DNA of 64,000 nucleotides from an uncultured Eubacteriales bacterium (GCA_959602365.1 CAUGSS010000010.1:1-64000), one strand, 5' to 3'. Positions 1 through 8,823 are shown, counted from the first letter of the stretch. Program-made: numbers and translations. Notes: generated by a model not told the origin, from the letters alone.

Positions 1-22
1 AAAGCTTTTCTACGGGGCACCT

Positions 23-41
23 CCACCGGCTGAGCCGGTGG
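23..41. repeat. short hairpin at the left window edge
   Basis: An 8-bp inverted repeat (CCACCGGC / GCCGGTGG) with a 3-nt loop. It is followed on the plus strand by only three T residues, so it may end a plus-strand gene lying outside the window. No gene could be assigned to it. Confidence 0.4.
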
Positions 42-61
42 TTTCCCTACTCAATGAAAAA

Positions 62-97
62 AATAACACCCCACACCGTCCGGTGTGGGGTGTTATT
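62..97 (-). terminator. intrinsic terminator of the secreted-protein gene
   Basis: Two perfect 17-bp arms separated by 2 nt. Read on the minus strand the hairpin runs into a T-rich tract (complement of the A run at 57-63). It lies 45 bp past the stop of the small secreted protein gene. Confidence 0.85.
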
Positions 98-141
98 ATA
101 GGCGGGTGTTGTCGTTCCGCACTTGCAGGAAAGCGAGAGGA

Positions 142-561
142 TCAGTAATACTGAGAGTCGGTGATTTTGGTGTTGGAGCCGTACAGGCTGCCGCTGGAGG
201 TGTAGACGTTGGCGGTGCAGTAGAGGCGGTAGTAGTAGCCGTGAGTGATGGAACGGGTTTCACTCAGGGAAATGTTAAAGCTATTACTACCTGTCCAAGA
301 TTGTACCGTAGTCCAAACCGATTCATTGACGCTCCGTTGAAGACGCATAGTTAACGTTTGCGAATAAGAAGTAGAAGAAAGTGTTGAAGAGGAGCGACAC
401 CAAGCCTCTCCAGCAGATATTGTTAGGCCAGCTGTAAAAGTTGAAATACCAGTATATCGAGGCTCCACTGTCTGTTCAGTGCCTGCAGCAGAAGTACTAA
501 AACAAAGCATAGACAGAATTAAAATTAAGCACGCCAAAGTAGTAGGAATGCGTTTTCTCAC
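142..561 (-). CDS. small secreted protein (DUF6147-like)
   Basis: A 139-residue protein with a Sec signal peptide (basic MRKR, then a leucine-rich core ending near SAA at residues 24-26). The mature part is rich in Ser, Thr and Tyr and looks like a small beta-sandwich. Its VEPRYTGIS start and GYYYRLYC segment resemble small exported proteins of Clostridia that I recall as DUF6147. That family name is from memory and was not searched. The start is GTG with AGGAGG 7 nt upstream. It lies downstream of the sigma/anti-sigma-like pair on the same strand, so it could be read from the same promoter. The function is unknown. Confidence 0.75.
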   Translation of the reverse strand: MRKRIPTTLACLILILSMLCFSTSAAGTEQTVEPRYTGISTFTAGLTISAGEAWCRSSSTLSSTSYSQTLTMRLQRSVNESVWTTVQSWTGSNSFNISLSETRSITHGYYYRLYCTANVYTSSGSLYGSNTKITDSQYY

Positions 562-639
562 GTGAAAGCCTCCTTATATTAATCACTTATGTATTATGTG
601 TATCATCAAGTTGACCCCATGAGACAAAAAATGCAACGG

Positions 640-1392
640 TCAATTTTCAACAAAAGAAATCTCGGAAATTAAATCTACCACGACTTCACGATCAAGTCCA
701 ACACAATAGACTTGTACAAATGTGTTGTGAAGAGTATCAGCATAAACGACATTGCACATATTGTTTTCTTCAGTAATAATTCCGTCGAAGCCCTGGATTT
801 GAAGATGTTCAATATACTCGACATTTTCTGTGTCAACGCCATATGACATGTCTATAGCTTTCTGTACAGTAATAAAAATGAGTGTATCATTATTGGCTTT
901 ATCGCAGAATAGCTGCCAGCGTTTCGAATCATCTTGCCCCTCTTCCGTCAACTCAAATCCCTCCGGACAATCGGGAAAGACGTAGTGGCTCAGCAGGTCG
1001 GAGCCTGCGGCGGCTTCGGTGGTCACCAGCTCCAGATCCGCTGATTCCGCGGTCATGCTGACCACCAGGTTCCGCACCCCCTCCCGGAAGGCCGGGCTGA
1101 TGGCGAAAGCGGTGGTGAACAGCAGCACCCCGATCAGCACCGCCACCGCCACCCGGTGGAGCACCACATTGGCCCCCCGGGCCAATGTGCGCCGCCGCCT
1201 GGCCCGCATGCCCCGCTGGATGGCCTTCAGCCCCTTCTGATAGGCGGAGTCGGGAATGGCCGCCTCCGGATCCTGCTTCAGCCGCTGGTTCTCCGCCTCC
1301 AGCCGCGCTCCCTCCTGCTCCGCATAGTCCAGCATCAGCAGCGAGAAGATGTCGTCCTCGCACTGCTGAAATAGTTGTTCGCGCCTGTTCAT
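640..1392 (-). CDS. membrane partner of the sigma factor (anti-sigma-like, DUF4367-type)
   Basis: A 250-residue protein. An acidic and then arginine-rich cytoplasmic N-terminus (1-75) is followed by one membrane helix at about 80-100, then an extracytoplasmic domain that resembles DUF4367 (YVFPDCPEGF..., ending in a short beta segment). The start codon overlaps the stop of the upstream sigma factor gene (ATGA), so the two are translationally coupled, as in sigma/anti-sigma pairs. No ZAS zinc motif is visible, so the anti-sigma role is inferred from context and topology. The first half is GC-rich and the last third is noticeably lower in GC. Confidence 0.7.
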   Translation of the reverse strand: MNRREQLFQQCEDDIFSLLMLDYAEQEGARLEAENQRLKQDPEAAIPDSAYQKGLKAIQRGMRARRRRTLARGANVVLHRVAVAVLIGVLLFTTAFAISPAFREGVRNLVVSMTAESADLELVTTEAAAGSDLLSHYVFPDCPEGFELTEEGQDDSKRWQLFCDKANNDTLIFITVQKAIDMSYGVDTENVEYIEHLQIQGFDGIITEENNMCNVVYADTLHNTFVQVYCVGLDREVVVDLISEISFVEN

Positions 1393-1955
1393 ACTTCAGA
1401 TCCCTCCAATGTCAAGATCAGATTCATGGCCCGGTGCCTGGCCCGGCTCAGCCGCATGCGGATGGCCGTTTCCCTGCAGTTGAGCTGCCGGGCCAGCTCC
1501 CGGTCGGAATAGCCCATGATGTACTTGCCCTCCAGCAGCATGCGATCCCCGGGGGAGAGGGCCTCCATCACCCGGGAGATCAGCTCCCGCCGGTGGAGCA
1601 GGAGCATCATCTCGTCGGCGGTGATGGGCCCGGGCGGCGGCTCCCCCTCCTGGGACTCCTCCAGGGGGACAAAGCGGCTGCTGAGTTTGGCCTCGTCGTC
1701 CAGTAAGTTGAATGCCGTGTTCCGGACGGTGGCTGTGATGTAGGAGATCACCGCGTAATGGGGCAGCTCCCGCAGGGTGTCCACATGCTTTATCAGCTGT
1801 TCCAGGCTGCTCTGAACCACGTCCTCGCAGTCCGCCTGGCTGGACAGGTATTTCCTGGCGGTGGCGAACATCAGCAGGTGATACTCCTGGTAGAGCGACA
1901 GGAGAAACGCCCGGTCCCCGGCGTCCTCAATCGCCTCGATGGCGGCAAAAATCAT
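1389..1955 (-). CDS. ECF-like RNA polymerase sigma factor
   Basis: A 188-residue sigma-70 family protein. Region 2 covers about residues 10-85 (YLSSQADCEDVVQSSLEQ, then an aromatic-rich part). Region 4 covers about 130-180, with the HTH GYSDRELARQLNCRETAIRMRLSRAR. ECF factors of this size recruit RNA polymerase to stress or envelope promoters. The start was set at the ATG at 1955 because AAGGAAGAG lies just upstream. A longer frame back to 2030 is GC-biased and lacks a ribosome site. It is coupled by a 4-bp overlap to the membrane protein gene, which probably controls it. Confidence 0.85.
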   Translation of the reverse strand: MIFAAIEAIEDAGDRAFLLSLYQEYHLLMFATARKYLSSQADCEDVVQSSLEQLIKHVDTLRELPHYAVISYITATVRNTAFNLLDDEAKLSSRFVPLEESQEGEPPPGPITADEMMLLLHRRELISRVMEALSPGDRMLLEGKYIMGYSDRELARQLNCRETAIRMRLSRARHRAMNLILTLEGSEV

Positions 1956-2343
1956 GCTTCTCTCTTCCTTCTGTCGTGGGTGGGCAGGCCGGGAGAGGGC
2001 GGCCGCTGCCGGTTCGGGCCGCCCCGGCATCGGCCCTTGCCGCCGGCCCTGGCCCGGCGGTGAGCGGGGCAGCAGATCAATCCCCTATAAATAAAGATGC
2101 ATAATTTGGAAAAGTGTAACGCTTTTTCAGGAAAAATTTTTCGGCTCCCCGGCGGGCCGTCCCTGAGACTGAAATTCCGCCCGACGAAGGTATAAAAATC
2201 CGCCCGGTCCTCCGGCACAAGCCGGTGGCCGGGCGTCGCTCCGGTGGGCCCGTGGTCGGCGGGGCGGCTCCGTGCCCGCCGGGCATTTCGGGGACAGCTT
2301 TGCGCCGGCGGACCGGTTCCGCCCCGGGAAGCTGGGGCAGGGG
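1956..2343. other. intergenic region upstream of the sigma operon
   Basis: It holds no supported gene. The AT-rich patch at about 2085-2125 inside otherwise very GC-rich DNA is the likely promoter region for the minus-strand sigma operon, but I could not assign a convincing -35/-10 pair. Open frames here are high-GC shadows. Confidence 0.4.
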
Positions 2344-2979
2344 TTAATCTGTCCCGTCCGCCGGGTGCGCCTCCTCCGCCGAGAGCACCCCCACGGCCAG
2401 CTCCAGCCCCCGGGTGATCTGCTCCAGCGCCATGCTGGGGGTGCCCGGGGCCTTGCCCGCGGCCTGCTCCGGGGCATAGGGCACATGGATAAACCCGCCC
2501 CGCACCGGGAGATTGTCCCGGTGGATGCGCTCCAGCAGGGTGTACATGAGGTTGTTGCACACATAGGTCCCCGCCGAATTTGACACGAAGGCGGGAATGC
2601 CCCCCTCCCGCAGGGCGGCGGCCAGCCGCTTCACCGGCAGGGTGGCGAAGCAGGCGTCCGGCCCGCCGGGGACGACGGGCTGCTCCGCGGGCTGAAGCCC
2701 CCGGTTGTCCGGGGCGGCGGCGTCCCGCAGATTGATGGCCACCCGCTCCACCGCCAGGGCGGCATAGCCCCCCGCCTGGCCCACGCAGATCACCGCGTCG
2801 GGATGGCAGGACGCCATGGCGGCCTCCAGAGCGGGGCCGGAATCGGCAAAGGAGACCGGGATTTCGGCTTTGAAAATCTCCGCAGTCCCCAGCCGCTCCG
2901 GCAGGCGGCGCACCGCCTCGAAGGACGGGTTGACCGTCTCGCCTCCAAAGGGTTCAAAGCCGGTGAACAGTATTTTCAT
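2344..2979 (-). CDS. pcp: pyroglutamyl-peptidase I
   Basis: A 211-residue cysteine peptidase (C15) that removes N-terminal pyroglutamate from peptides in the cytoplasm. The N-terminus MKILFTGFEPFGG is the family signature. The catalytic Glu sits in VERVAIN, the Cys in SNSAGTYVCNNL and the His in GGFIHVPYAPEQ. The length matches the family (about 205-215). It is followed 78 bp upstream on the same strand by a TetR regulator gene with no obvious functional link. Confidence 0.95.
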   Translation of the reverse strand: MKILFTGFEPFGGETVNPSFEAVRRLPERLGTAEIFKAEIPVSFADSGPALEAAMASCHPDAVICVGQAGGYAALAVERVAINLRDAAAPDNRGLQPAEQPVVPGGPDACFATLPVKRLAAALREGGIPAFVSNSAGTYVCNNLMYTLLERIHRDNLPVRGGFIHVPYAPEQAAGKAPGTPSMALEQITRGLELAVGVLSAEEAHPADGTD

Positions 2980-3057
2980 GGTGATCCCTCATTTCAGTCA
3001 AAACAGTCCGGCGGTTCCAGGGGCCGCCCGCCGGGAGCGATGGGGCAGGGGATGCGC

Positions 3058-3642
3058 TCAGAGCTCCATCCCCAGCACCCCGGTGATGCCCGAAAAACAC
3101 AGTACGCTGAGCACCTCGGAGATCTCCTGGATGGACTGGCTTCGGCCGGAGTTGAACCAGGTCTGATAGACGGCGATCATGCCGGTGACGGCGTAGTCCA
3201 CAATGATGTCCGCCTGCTGTTCGTCGCAGGGCAGCTGCTGCAGCAGGGCGTCCCGGACTTTTTCCTTGAGCAGGTCGGTGATTTTATAGACCAGGCTCTG
3301 GTTGCCCCGCATGCGGCACAGGTGGCCGTAGAAGTCCAGGTCGCTGTTTAATATATTGGTGAGCTTCTCAAAATAGACGGAGGGGTGTTTCAGATCCCGG
3401 CGGAAGTCCACTTCCTGAATGGCCTGGTCGCAGGCGGTCACAATCTCGCTCTCAATCTCGTCGATCACCTGATGAACCCCGTTATAGTAGTTGTAAAAGG
3501 TCTTTCGGTTGATGTCCGCCCGGTCCGCCAGCTCTTTGACGGTGATCTGTTCCAGCTCCTTTTCCGAAAGCAGCTGGACCAGCGCATTGCGGATGGCCCG
3601 CTTGGTCTTTACCACCCGGCGGTCCTGTTTCTGTTCCCCCAT
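3058..3642 (-). CDS. TetR/AcrR-family transcriptional regulator
   Basis: A 194-residue protein. Residues 10-55 form the TetR HTH (TKRAIRNALVQLLSEKELEQI and ELADRADINRKTFYNYY). The rest is a helical ligand-binding and dimerisation domain of the type often called TetR_C. It is divergent from the glycosyltransferase-plsY pair, with about 200 bp between the starts. That spacer holds a palindrome beside a plausible promoter, so it probably regulates the lipid genes and itself. The ligand is unknown. Confidence 0.9.
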   Translation of the reverse strand: MGEQKQDRRVVKTKRAIRNALVQLLSEKELEQITVKELADRADINRKTFYNYYNGVHQVIDEIESEIVTACDQAIQEVDFRRDLKHPSVYFEKLTNILNSDLDFYGHLCRMRGNQSLVYKITDLLKEKVRDALLQQLPCDEQQADIIVDYAVTGMIAVYQTWFNSGRSQSIQEISEVLSVLCFSGITGVLGMEL

Positions 3643-3767
3643 CGGTCAGCCATCTCCTTGAAACATATTCCGGGAAAACTGTATCATTTACCACATAAAT
3701 ATGAAGATATGTTGCATTAACACCACAGGATGGAGCTTCTGCCCATTTGTAAATATCTCAGATGTAT

Positions 3768-3787
3768 TATAATATCCACATGTGGTA
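3768..3787 (+). promoter_or_regulatory. -10 element and candidate TetR operator before the lipid genes
   Basis: A perfect TATAAT is at 3768-3773. It is followed at once by the 10-bp palindrome CCACATGTGG (3776-3785). The extended half ATGTGGTA (3780-3787) recurs in inverted form (TACCACAT, 3689-3696) nearer the tetR start. No good -35 is visible; the best candidate is TTGTAA at 3747. The operator role is inferred from position. Confidence 0.45.
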
Positions 3788-3840
3788 AAAGTCAATTTTG
3801 ACGCAGAATTTGCCGCAAATTCAGGAAAAGGAATTTTGAT

Positions 3841-4995
3841 ATGAGATCCGTCCCCGTAACATCTGAACAGAAGCGGCGCGCTCCTTACATTCTGCTGCTG
3901 AGCTGCAGCACGGGGGAGGGCCACAACCACGCCGCCCGGGCCATCGCAGAGGAGCTGGAGCGGCGGGGGATCCCCTATGCCGCGGCGGACCCCATCGCGT
4001 TTCGCAGCAAGCGGGCCAGCAAACTGGCGGCCTCGGCCTACAGCCGTATGATTCAGAAGGTGCCGGGAACCTTCAACGCCCTGTATAAGATGGGGAACCT
4101 GTACAGCAGCACAGGGCGGCGCTCGCCCGTCTATTGGGCCAACTCCCTCTGTGCCCGCAGCCTGAGCGCCTATATTGCCCAGCAGGGGTTTTCGGCGGTG
4201 ATATGCACCCACCTGTTCGCCATGGAGGCCATGACCGCCGCCAGGCAGGAGGGGCTGTGCGCCCTGCCCTGCTTTGGCGTGCTCACAGACTACACCTGCA
4301 TTCCCTTCACGGAGGAGACCAGGCTGGACGGATACTTTGTCCCCCATGCGGATTTGACGGAAGAGCTGGTGGGCAAGGGCATCCCCCGGAAGCATATTTT
4401 CCCCACCGGGATTCCGGTCAGCGGGAAATTTGTCCGGCCGGCGGATCGGGGAGAGGCGCGCGGCCGCCTGGCCCTCCCGGCGGAAAAGACCGTGGTGCTG
4501 GTGATGGGGGGCAGCGCCGGGTGCGGCCATATGGGGCGGCTGTGCCGGGAGCTGTCGGCATATCCCGGGGATTGGATCGTCAATGTGCTGGTGGGCCGCA
4601 ACCGGGAGATGGAGGAGACCCTGGAGCGCCAATTCGGCGCCTCGGACCGCATTCGGCCGGTGGCCTTTACCGAGGATGTGGACCTCTACATGTCGGCGGC
4701 GGATGTCATCATCACCAAGCCGGGCGGCCTCACCAGCACAGAGGCCGCCGTGGCAAATGTGCCGCTGGTACACCTGCTGAGCTATGCCGCCTGTGAGGTC
4801 AGGAATGTGGAGTTCTTTTCCGCAAGGGGGATGTCGGTTTGGGCGCAGGATGAGGCCCAGGCCGCTGCCGCCGCCTGGGAGCTGGCCCGGGACGGGGAGC
4901 GGCGGGCGCAGATGATCGCCGCCCAGCGGCGGGAGATCAACCCGCGGGCGGCAGAAGATATTGTGGAAAGTGTGGTGAGTTACAGTGGAGAATAA
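3841..4995 (+). CDS. MGDG-synthase/UgtP-family glycosyltransferase
   Basis: A 384-residue GT28-type enzyme. The N-terminal motif SCSTGEGHNHAARAIAEEL (about 18-36) is the MGDG-synthase domain signature. The C-terminal KPGGLTSTEA (about 298-307) is the nucleotide-sugar site. The family transfers sugar from UDP-sugar to diacylglycerol at the inner membrane face, giving glycolipids or anchors for lipoteichoic acid. The gene overlaps plsY by 11 bp, so both serve membrane-lipid synthesis. The exact sugar and whether it is processive cannot be read from sequence. Confidence 0.88.
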   Translation: MRSVPVTSEQKRRAPYILLLSCSTGEGHNHAARAIAEELERRGIPYAAADPIAFRSKRASKLAASAYSRMIQKVPGTFNALYKMGNLYSSTGRRSPVYWANSLCARSLSAYIAQQGFSAVICTHLFAMEAMTAARQEGLCALPCFGVLTDYTCIPFTEETRLDGYFVPHADLTEELVGKGIPRKHIFPTGIPVSGKFVRPADRGEARGRLALPAEKTVVLVMGGSAGCGHMGRLCRELSAYPGDWIVNVLVGRNREMEETLERQFGASDRIRPVAFTEDVDLYMSAADVIITKPGGLTSTEAAVANVPLVHLLSYAACEVRNVEFFSARGMSVWAQDEAQAAAAAWELARDGERRAQMIAAQRREINPRAAEDIVESVVSYSGE

Positions 4996-5608
4996 TCTGC
5001 TCTGGCTGTTCTGGATCGGGGGAGAATTCCTCCTGGGGGGCGTGATGTTCAGCCAGCTGCTGCCAAAGCTTTTGGGCAAGGGGGATGTCGGCCGGGACAG
5101 CGACGACCACAACCCGGGGGCAGCCAATGTGTTCTGCCTCTGCGGGGTGCCCCTGGGCGTTTTCTGCCTGCTGCTGGATTTGCTGAAGGGATTTGTGCCC
5201 GTTTTCCTGGCCAAGGACCTTCTGGATCCCCGGTCGCTGCTCTTCGCCGGGGTGATTGCGGCGCCGGTGCTGGGCCATGCGGCGGGGGTGTTTAACCGGT
5301 TTCGGGGGGGCAAGTGCATCGCCACCGCCTTCGGGGCGCTGGCCGCCCTGCTGCCGGAGACATGGATCGTGTGTCTGTTGGCTGGGCTCTACATTTTCTT
5401 CTCCACCCTGGTCAAAGTGCAGCCCATGCGGCGGAGAAGCCTGCTGGTATTCACCCTGTTCGGTATCACCGCGTTTGGGTATCTGACCGTCACCGGCCGC
5501 CTGCCCCAGGCGCTGGGCTGTGGGATCGTTGGCGCGGTAGCCGCCTTCCGGCATCGCAGGCCGCTGCCGGAGGAGCCGCTGCTCCGGGGGAAACGAGCCG
5601 TCCGGTGA
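4985..5608 (+). CDS. plsY: glycerol-3-phosphate acyltransferase PlsY, divergent copy
   Basis: A 207-residue polytopic membrane protein of the PlsY family, which uses acyl-phosphate to make lysophosphatidic acid. Motifs seen are HNPGAANVF (usual form NxGATNV), LLDLLKG, and GHAAGVFNRFRGGKCIATAFG. The last is usually GGKG(V/I)ATS, so a conserved Gly is Cys here. The divergence and the pairing with a glycosyltransferase gene suggest a specialised second copy rather than the housekeeping PlsY. The start overlaps the end of the preceding gene. Confidence 0.85.
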   Translation: MENNLLWLFWIGGEFLLGGVMFSQLLPKLLGKGDVGRDSDDHNPGAANVFCLCGVPLGVFCLLLDLLKGFVPVFLAKDLLDPRSLLFAGVIAAPVLGHAAGVFNRFRGGKCIATAFGALAALLPETWIVCLLAGLYIFFSTLVKVQPMRRRSLLVFTLFGITAFGYLTVTGRLPQALGCGIVGAVAAFRHRRPLPEEPLLRGKRAVR

Positions 5609-5682
5609 CATTGGACGGCATAATTTTCTCGTCCCATCTTTTTTTGCCCGTTTGGACAAACAGATGGGGAAAATATCGGAAA

Positions 5683-5933
5683 ATGCTATATATATTTAGC
5701 TATGAGACCGACGCAGTGTATCTGGACAAGGTGCTCCTGGCCGAGGGCCTGATCGAGGGAGATGAGGGCGAGTACGGCCTCTATGTCACAGTGGTGGATA
5801 GAGAGATTGCTGATTATAACGCCGGCGGGGCCTATTGGACCTTCTATGTGGGGGACGGGTGCGCCGGCTTGGGCGTGGACGCCATCCCATCGCCGACGGG
5901 GATGAGTTCTGCCGGGTCTACACCGTTGGCTGA
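5683..5933 (+). pseudogene. remnant of a DUF4430 (transcobalamin-like C-terminal) protein
   Basis: The frame from 5683 reads ...LLAEGLIEGDEGEYGLYV...ADYNAGGAYWTFYVGDG..., which matches the DUF4430/transcobalamin-like domain. It lacks a signal peptide and the first strand. A 1-nt loss near 5889 (ATCCCATCGCC) breaks the frame. The other frame then continues IADGDEFCRVYTVG to a stop at 5931. Such domains often sit beside cobalamin ECF S components, and an S-component remnant follows directly. Confidence 0.7.
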
Positions 5934-6436
5934 ATCCAAAGCAGGCTCACCGCCCGGGAGATCGCCCTGTTCAGTGTACTGGGCGGCCTGACCTTTACGG
6001 CCAAGATGGCCATGGCGGGCCTGCCAAGTATTGAGCCGGTGCCGCTGCTGGTCATGCTGTTCGCCGTCACCTTCGGCAAAAGGAGCCCTATCCTATCTAT
6101 GTGTTGCAGGAGTTCATCCTGTATGGGCTGAGCCTCTGGTCTATCAATTACCTGCACATCTGGCAGATCCTGGCCGCCGCGGCCTGGCTGCTGCGGAAGA
6201 TGACCCATCCCCTGGGCTGGGCGCTGCTGTCCGGCGGGTTTGGGCTGCTCTTCGGCGCCCTGTGCGCCCCGGTCTACCTGTTCGTGGGCGGCCCCGCCTT
6301 CGCCGTGTCCTGGTGGGTCAGCGGCATCCCCTTTGACCTGCTGCACTGCGCCGGCAACTTTGTCATCGCCCTGGTGCTGTTTGTCCCCCTGCGCAGGCTG
6401 ATGGCCCGGCTGGCCCGGCCCTCGGGACAGGGATGA
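5934..6436 (+). pseudogene. frameshifted ECF-transporter S component
   Basis: Six membrane helices can be read across two frames. The first part is LTAREIALFSVLGGLTFTAKMAMAG... to LFAVTFGK at 6078. A 1-nt deletion at about 6081-6088 shifts the frame, which then reads YPIYVLQEFILYGLSLWSI... to 6436. No intact start is visible. The sequence resembles vitamin-type substrate-binding S components. With the DUF4430 remnant upstream, a former corrinoid uptake pair is likely. It is probably non-functional unless the shift is a sequencing error. Confidence 0.7.
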
Positions 6437-6456
6437 AACGACCTCAAAACGCAAAT

Positions 6457-6492
6457 ATCGGGAGCGCCAATTGGCGCTCCCGATGTAGTTTT
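6457..6492 (+). terminator. intrinsic terminator after the S-component remnant
   Basis: A perfect 28-bp palindrome (6457-6484, arms ATCGGGAGCGCCAA) is followed by GTAGTTTTT on the plus strand. Confidence 0.85.
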
Positions 6493-6541
6493 TCTGCCTG
6501 GTGTGAATCGCCTTGAATGCACCGCGTGCGTGAAATCCCTT

Positions 6542-6916
6542 CTATTTTCTCCGCAGAGCTTCTTCAAGTTCTATATCTTCTTTATATGAAAATTTTATGA
6601 AGGGATCTGCATTCGCGGTCGCGGTGATCATCACTGTTTTGCCTTTTAGGCGGCCAAGGAAAAGAAACGATAATTTGTCCATGTCATACGCCGCGCTTTC
6701 AATGTAGCCGCTCATCCGCAGGAACTCATCCATGCTGTAATTTCTGCTCACACTTTGCATATCGCGCTCTACGTTTTCCTCTACTTTTACATAGAGCAGA
6801 TCTATTTCCGAGCCCCGAATTTGTTTTGCCAGATCGATATAGGTGGCTCCACTCAGTACATAATATTTGTTGTATGTTCCCCCTAAATGATTTTCGGACA
6901 ACTTATGATACGCCAT
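6542..6916 (-). CDS. hypothetical protein, 124 residues
   Basis: The start was taken at the ATG at 6916 because GGGGAGAAAT lies just upstream; the longer frame to 7009 is GC-rich and lacks a ribosome site. The protein is soluble, with mixed alpha/beta character (TYIDLAKQIRGSEIDLLYVKVEENVE... and GKTVMITATANADPFIKF). I do not recognise the family. It lies 108 bp past the recombinase stop on the same strand and is lower in GC than the chromosome. It is therefore either the last gene of the mobile element or the first chromosomal gene beside it. Confidence 0.6.
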   Translation of the reverse strand: MAYHKLSENHLGGTYNKYYVLSGATYIDLAKQIRGSEIDLLYVKVEENVERDMQSVSRNYSMDEFLRMSGYIESAAYDMDKLSFLFLGRLKGKTVMITATANADPFIKFSYKEDIELEEALRRK

Positions 6917-7024
6917 ATTTCTCCCCTTTCCCCGAGCAATACGCCCTTTCTGCCGGGCCATTCCACCGAAAGCCGCTCCATGACCGCCGCTTCCCGTTCC
7001 GGCGGGCATTGGGGCGCGTTTGCA

Positions 7025-8722
7025 TTATCCCTCTTGACTGCCGGCCTGTTCCCTGCGTAAGCTCACGACGGTCTCGACACGTGAATCGTTGTCCAAACTC
7101 AGACTCATGTTTTCTTCAATAATGGGTAGCTTGAACCTAATGGATTTCAGCCATTGTCCGTTGGGCTGCCGTTCCTCGAAAATCTGAACCTCAGAGATCA
7201 GTGCCTCCATAAGCTGCCGCCGCTCCTGCTCGTCCATCCTGGCGTACAGCTTATCAAAATAAATCAGCACCTTGTAGATATTGTCGCCGGTCAGCTTCTC
7301 AGCTTCAATCGCCATTTTCTTTGCTCTGGCCGCAATCAACAAGTTCTCCGTGTCTTCGATTTTATCATACATTTTGTAGAGGCGATCATCAAGGTCTGTT
7401 TTACGCTTAAGGTAATGCCTGTCGTCCGGATCGAGAGAATCTATTTCTTCCATCAGCCTTGCCTTTATCGAATAGTTCTGCCTCAGCTGCTTTTCGTAGT
7501 TGGCAATTTCCTGCTCGATAGCAGCGGTATCAACTTTCATATTGATTTTTTTCTGCATGATGCCAGCAAACCTCGGATTGCTGACCAATTTCACGATGAC
7601 TTCTGCAACTGCGCTGTCCAATAATTCCTCATTGACCTGCTTTTTATAGTCGCATTTATGACCACGGGTCATACTGCGATGTTTGCAGCCGTAATAAAAG
7701 AAATCTTTATACTTTGTACCATCTGACTTGTACTTGACACTTTTGTTTCCGTACATGCCGGCACCACAAACAGGGCATTTCAGGATGCCGGAAAGAAGAT
7801 GAACCTTTGTGTCCTTACCAGGGTTGACACGCTCATACTTTTTTGCCTGTGCCAGGAGCTTCACTTGTGCTTCATGCCAAAGTTCCTCAGATACGATTCC
7901 CTCATGCAGCCCATCCACCAGCAGATAGTTTTCCTGTTCCACTAAGCGGTACTCGTTTCTGGTTCCATGCACCTTTTCCGTTTTGCGCCTGCCATAGGAA
8001 ATCTTCCCGCAATAGACTGGGTTTTTCAGAATTCTTCGGATAAGAGAGGCGTCAAACAGGGGATTTTTCCCGTTTTGGCGCTGAATTTTGTGAATGCCGT
8101 GTTGCTCCAGATATTTTGCCACCCCAGTTGCACCCATATTTGTATGAACATATTGATCAAAAATGGTGCGGATGGCAACCGCCTCTTCCTCGTTAATCAG
8201 AAGCATTCCGTTTTCCAGCTTGTAGCCATACGGCGCAAATCCGCCGTTCCACTTGCCCTCTCTGGCCTTTTGGATGCGGCCTTCCATGGTTTGGACACGA
8301 ATATTTTCACGCTCAATCTCCGCCACCGCCGACAAAACGGAAATCATCAATTTTCCAGCATCTTTGGAGCTGTCGATACCATCCTCCACGCAGATCAGAT
8401 TCACACCAAAATCCTGCATGACCTGTAAGGTGGAAAGCACATCCGCAGCATTTCTCCCGAAACGGGAGAGCTTGAATACCAGCACATAGGAGACGCCATC
8501 CTTGCCGCTTTTGATGTCCTCCATCATCTGGTTGAACTGGATTCTGCCTTCAATGGATTTACCAGACTTCCCGGCATCCTCGTATTCGTGGGCAATCTCA
8601 TACTCATTGAATTCAGCAAAAGCTTTCATGCGGGCTTTTTGGGCGTCCAGCGAATAGCCGTCAATCTGCATGGCGGTAGATACTCTGGTATAAGTATAAA
8701 CTTTTATCTTTTCTTTTGCCAT
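7025..8722 (-). CDS. large serine recombinase
   Basis: A 565-residue site-specific recombinase. The N-terminal resolvase domain (about 6-155) has the nucleophile Ser15 in YTRVSTAMQ and the SRFGRNAADVL segment. A recombinase domain follows (about 170-290), then a zinc ribbon beginning ILKCPVCGAGMYGN near residue 317, and a coiled-coil stretch near 395-470. Length and layout match TnpX/TndX-type enzymes that excise and integrate clostridial elements. It lies at one end of the element, as is usual for the family. Confidence 0.95.
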   Translation of the reverse strand: MAKEKIKVYTYTRVSTAMQIDGYSLDAQKARMKAFAEFNEYEIAHEYEDAGKSGKSIEGRIQFNQMMEDIKSGKDGVSYVLVFKLSRFGRNAADVLSTLQVMQDFGVNLICVEDGIDSSKDAGKLMISVLSAVAEIERENIRVQTMEGRIQKAREGKWNGGFAPYGYKLENGMLLINEEEAVAIRTIFDQYVHTNMGATGVAKYLEQHGIHKIQRQNGKNPLFDASLIRRILKNPVYCGKISYGRRKTEKVHGTRNEYRLVEQENYLLVDGLHEGIVSEELWHEAQVKLLAQAKKYERVNPGKDTKVHLLSGILKCPVCGAGMYGNKSVKYKSDGTKYKDFFYYGCKHRSMTRGHKCDYKKQVNEELLDSAVAEVIVKLVSNPRFAGIMQKKINMKVDTAAIEQEIANYEKQLRQNYSIKARLMEEIDSLDPDDRHYLKRKTDLDDRLYKMYDKIEDTENLLIAARAKKMAIEAEKLTGDNIYKVLIYFDKLYARMDEQERRQLMEALISEVQIFEERQPNGQWLKSIRFKLPIIEENMSLSLDNDSRVETVVSLRREQAGSQEG

Positions 8723-8823
8723 CTCATTTCCTCATTCATATTGGTTTGTAAAACCTTATGTATTTTCTGGAAAGCGTATCGCTCTCCAGAAAAAGTTTGG
8801 ACACTTAACTCACGATTGTTATA

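Noticed and set aside
3688..5325. 545-codon minus-strand open frame
   Set aside because: It is the antisense of the glycosyltransferase and plsY genes and has no ribosome site or known motif.
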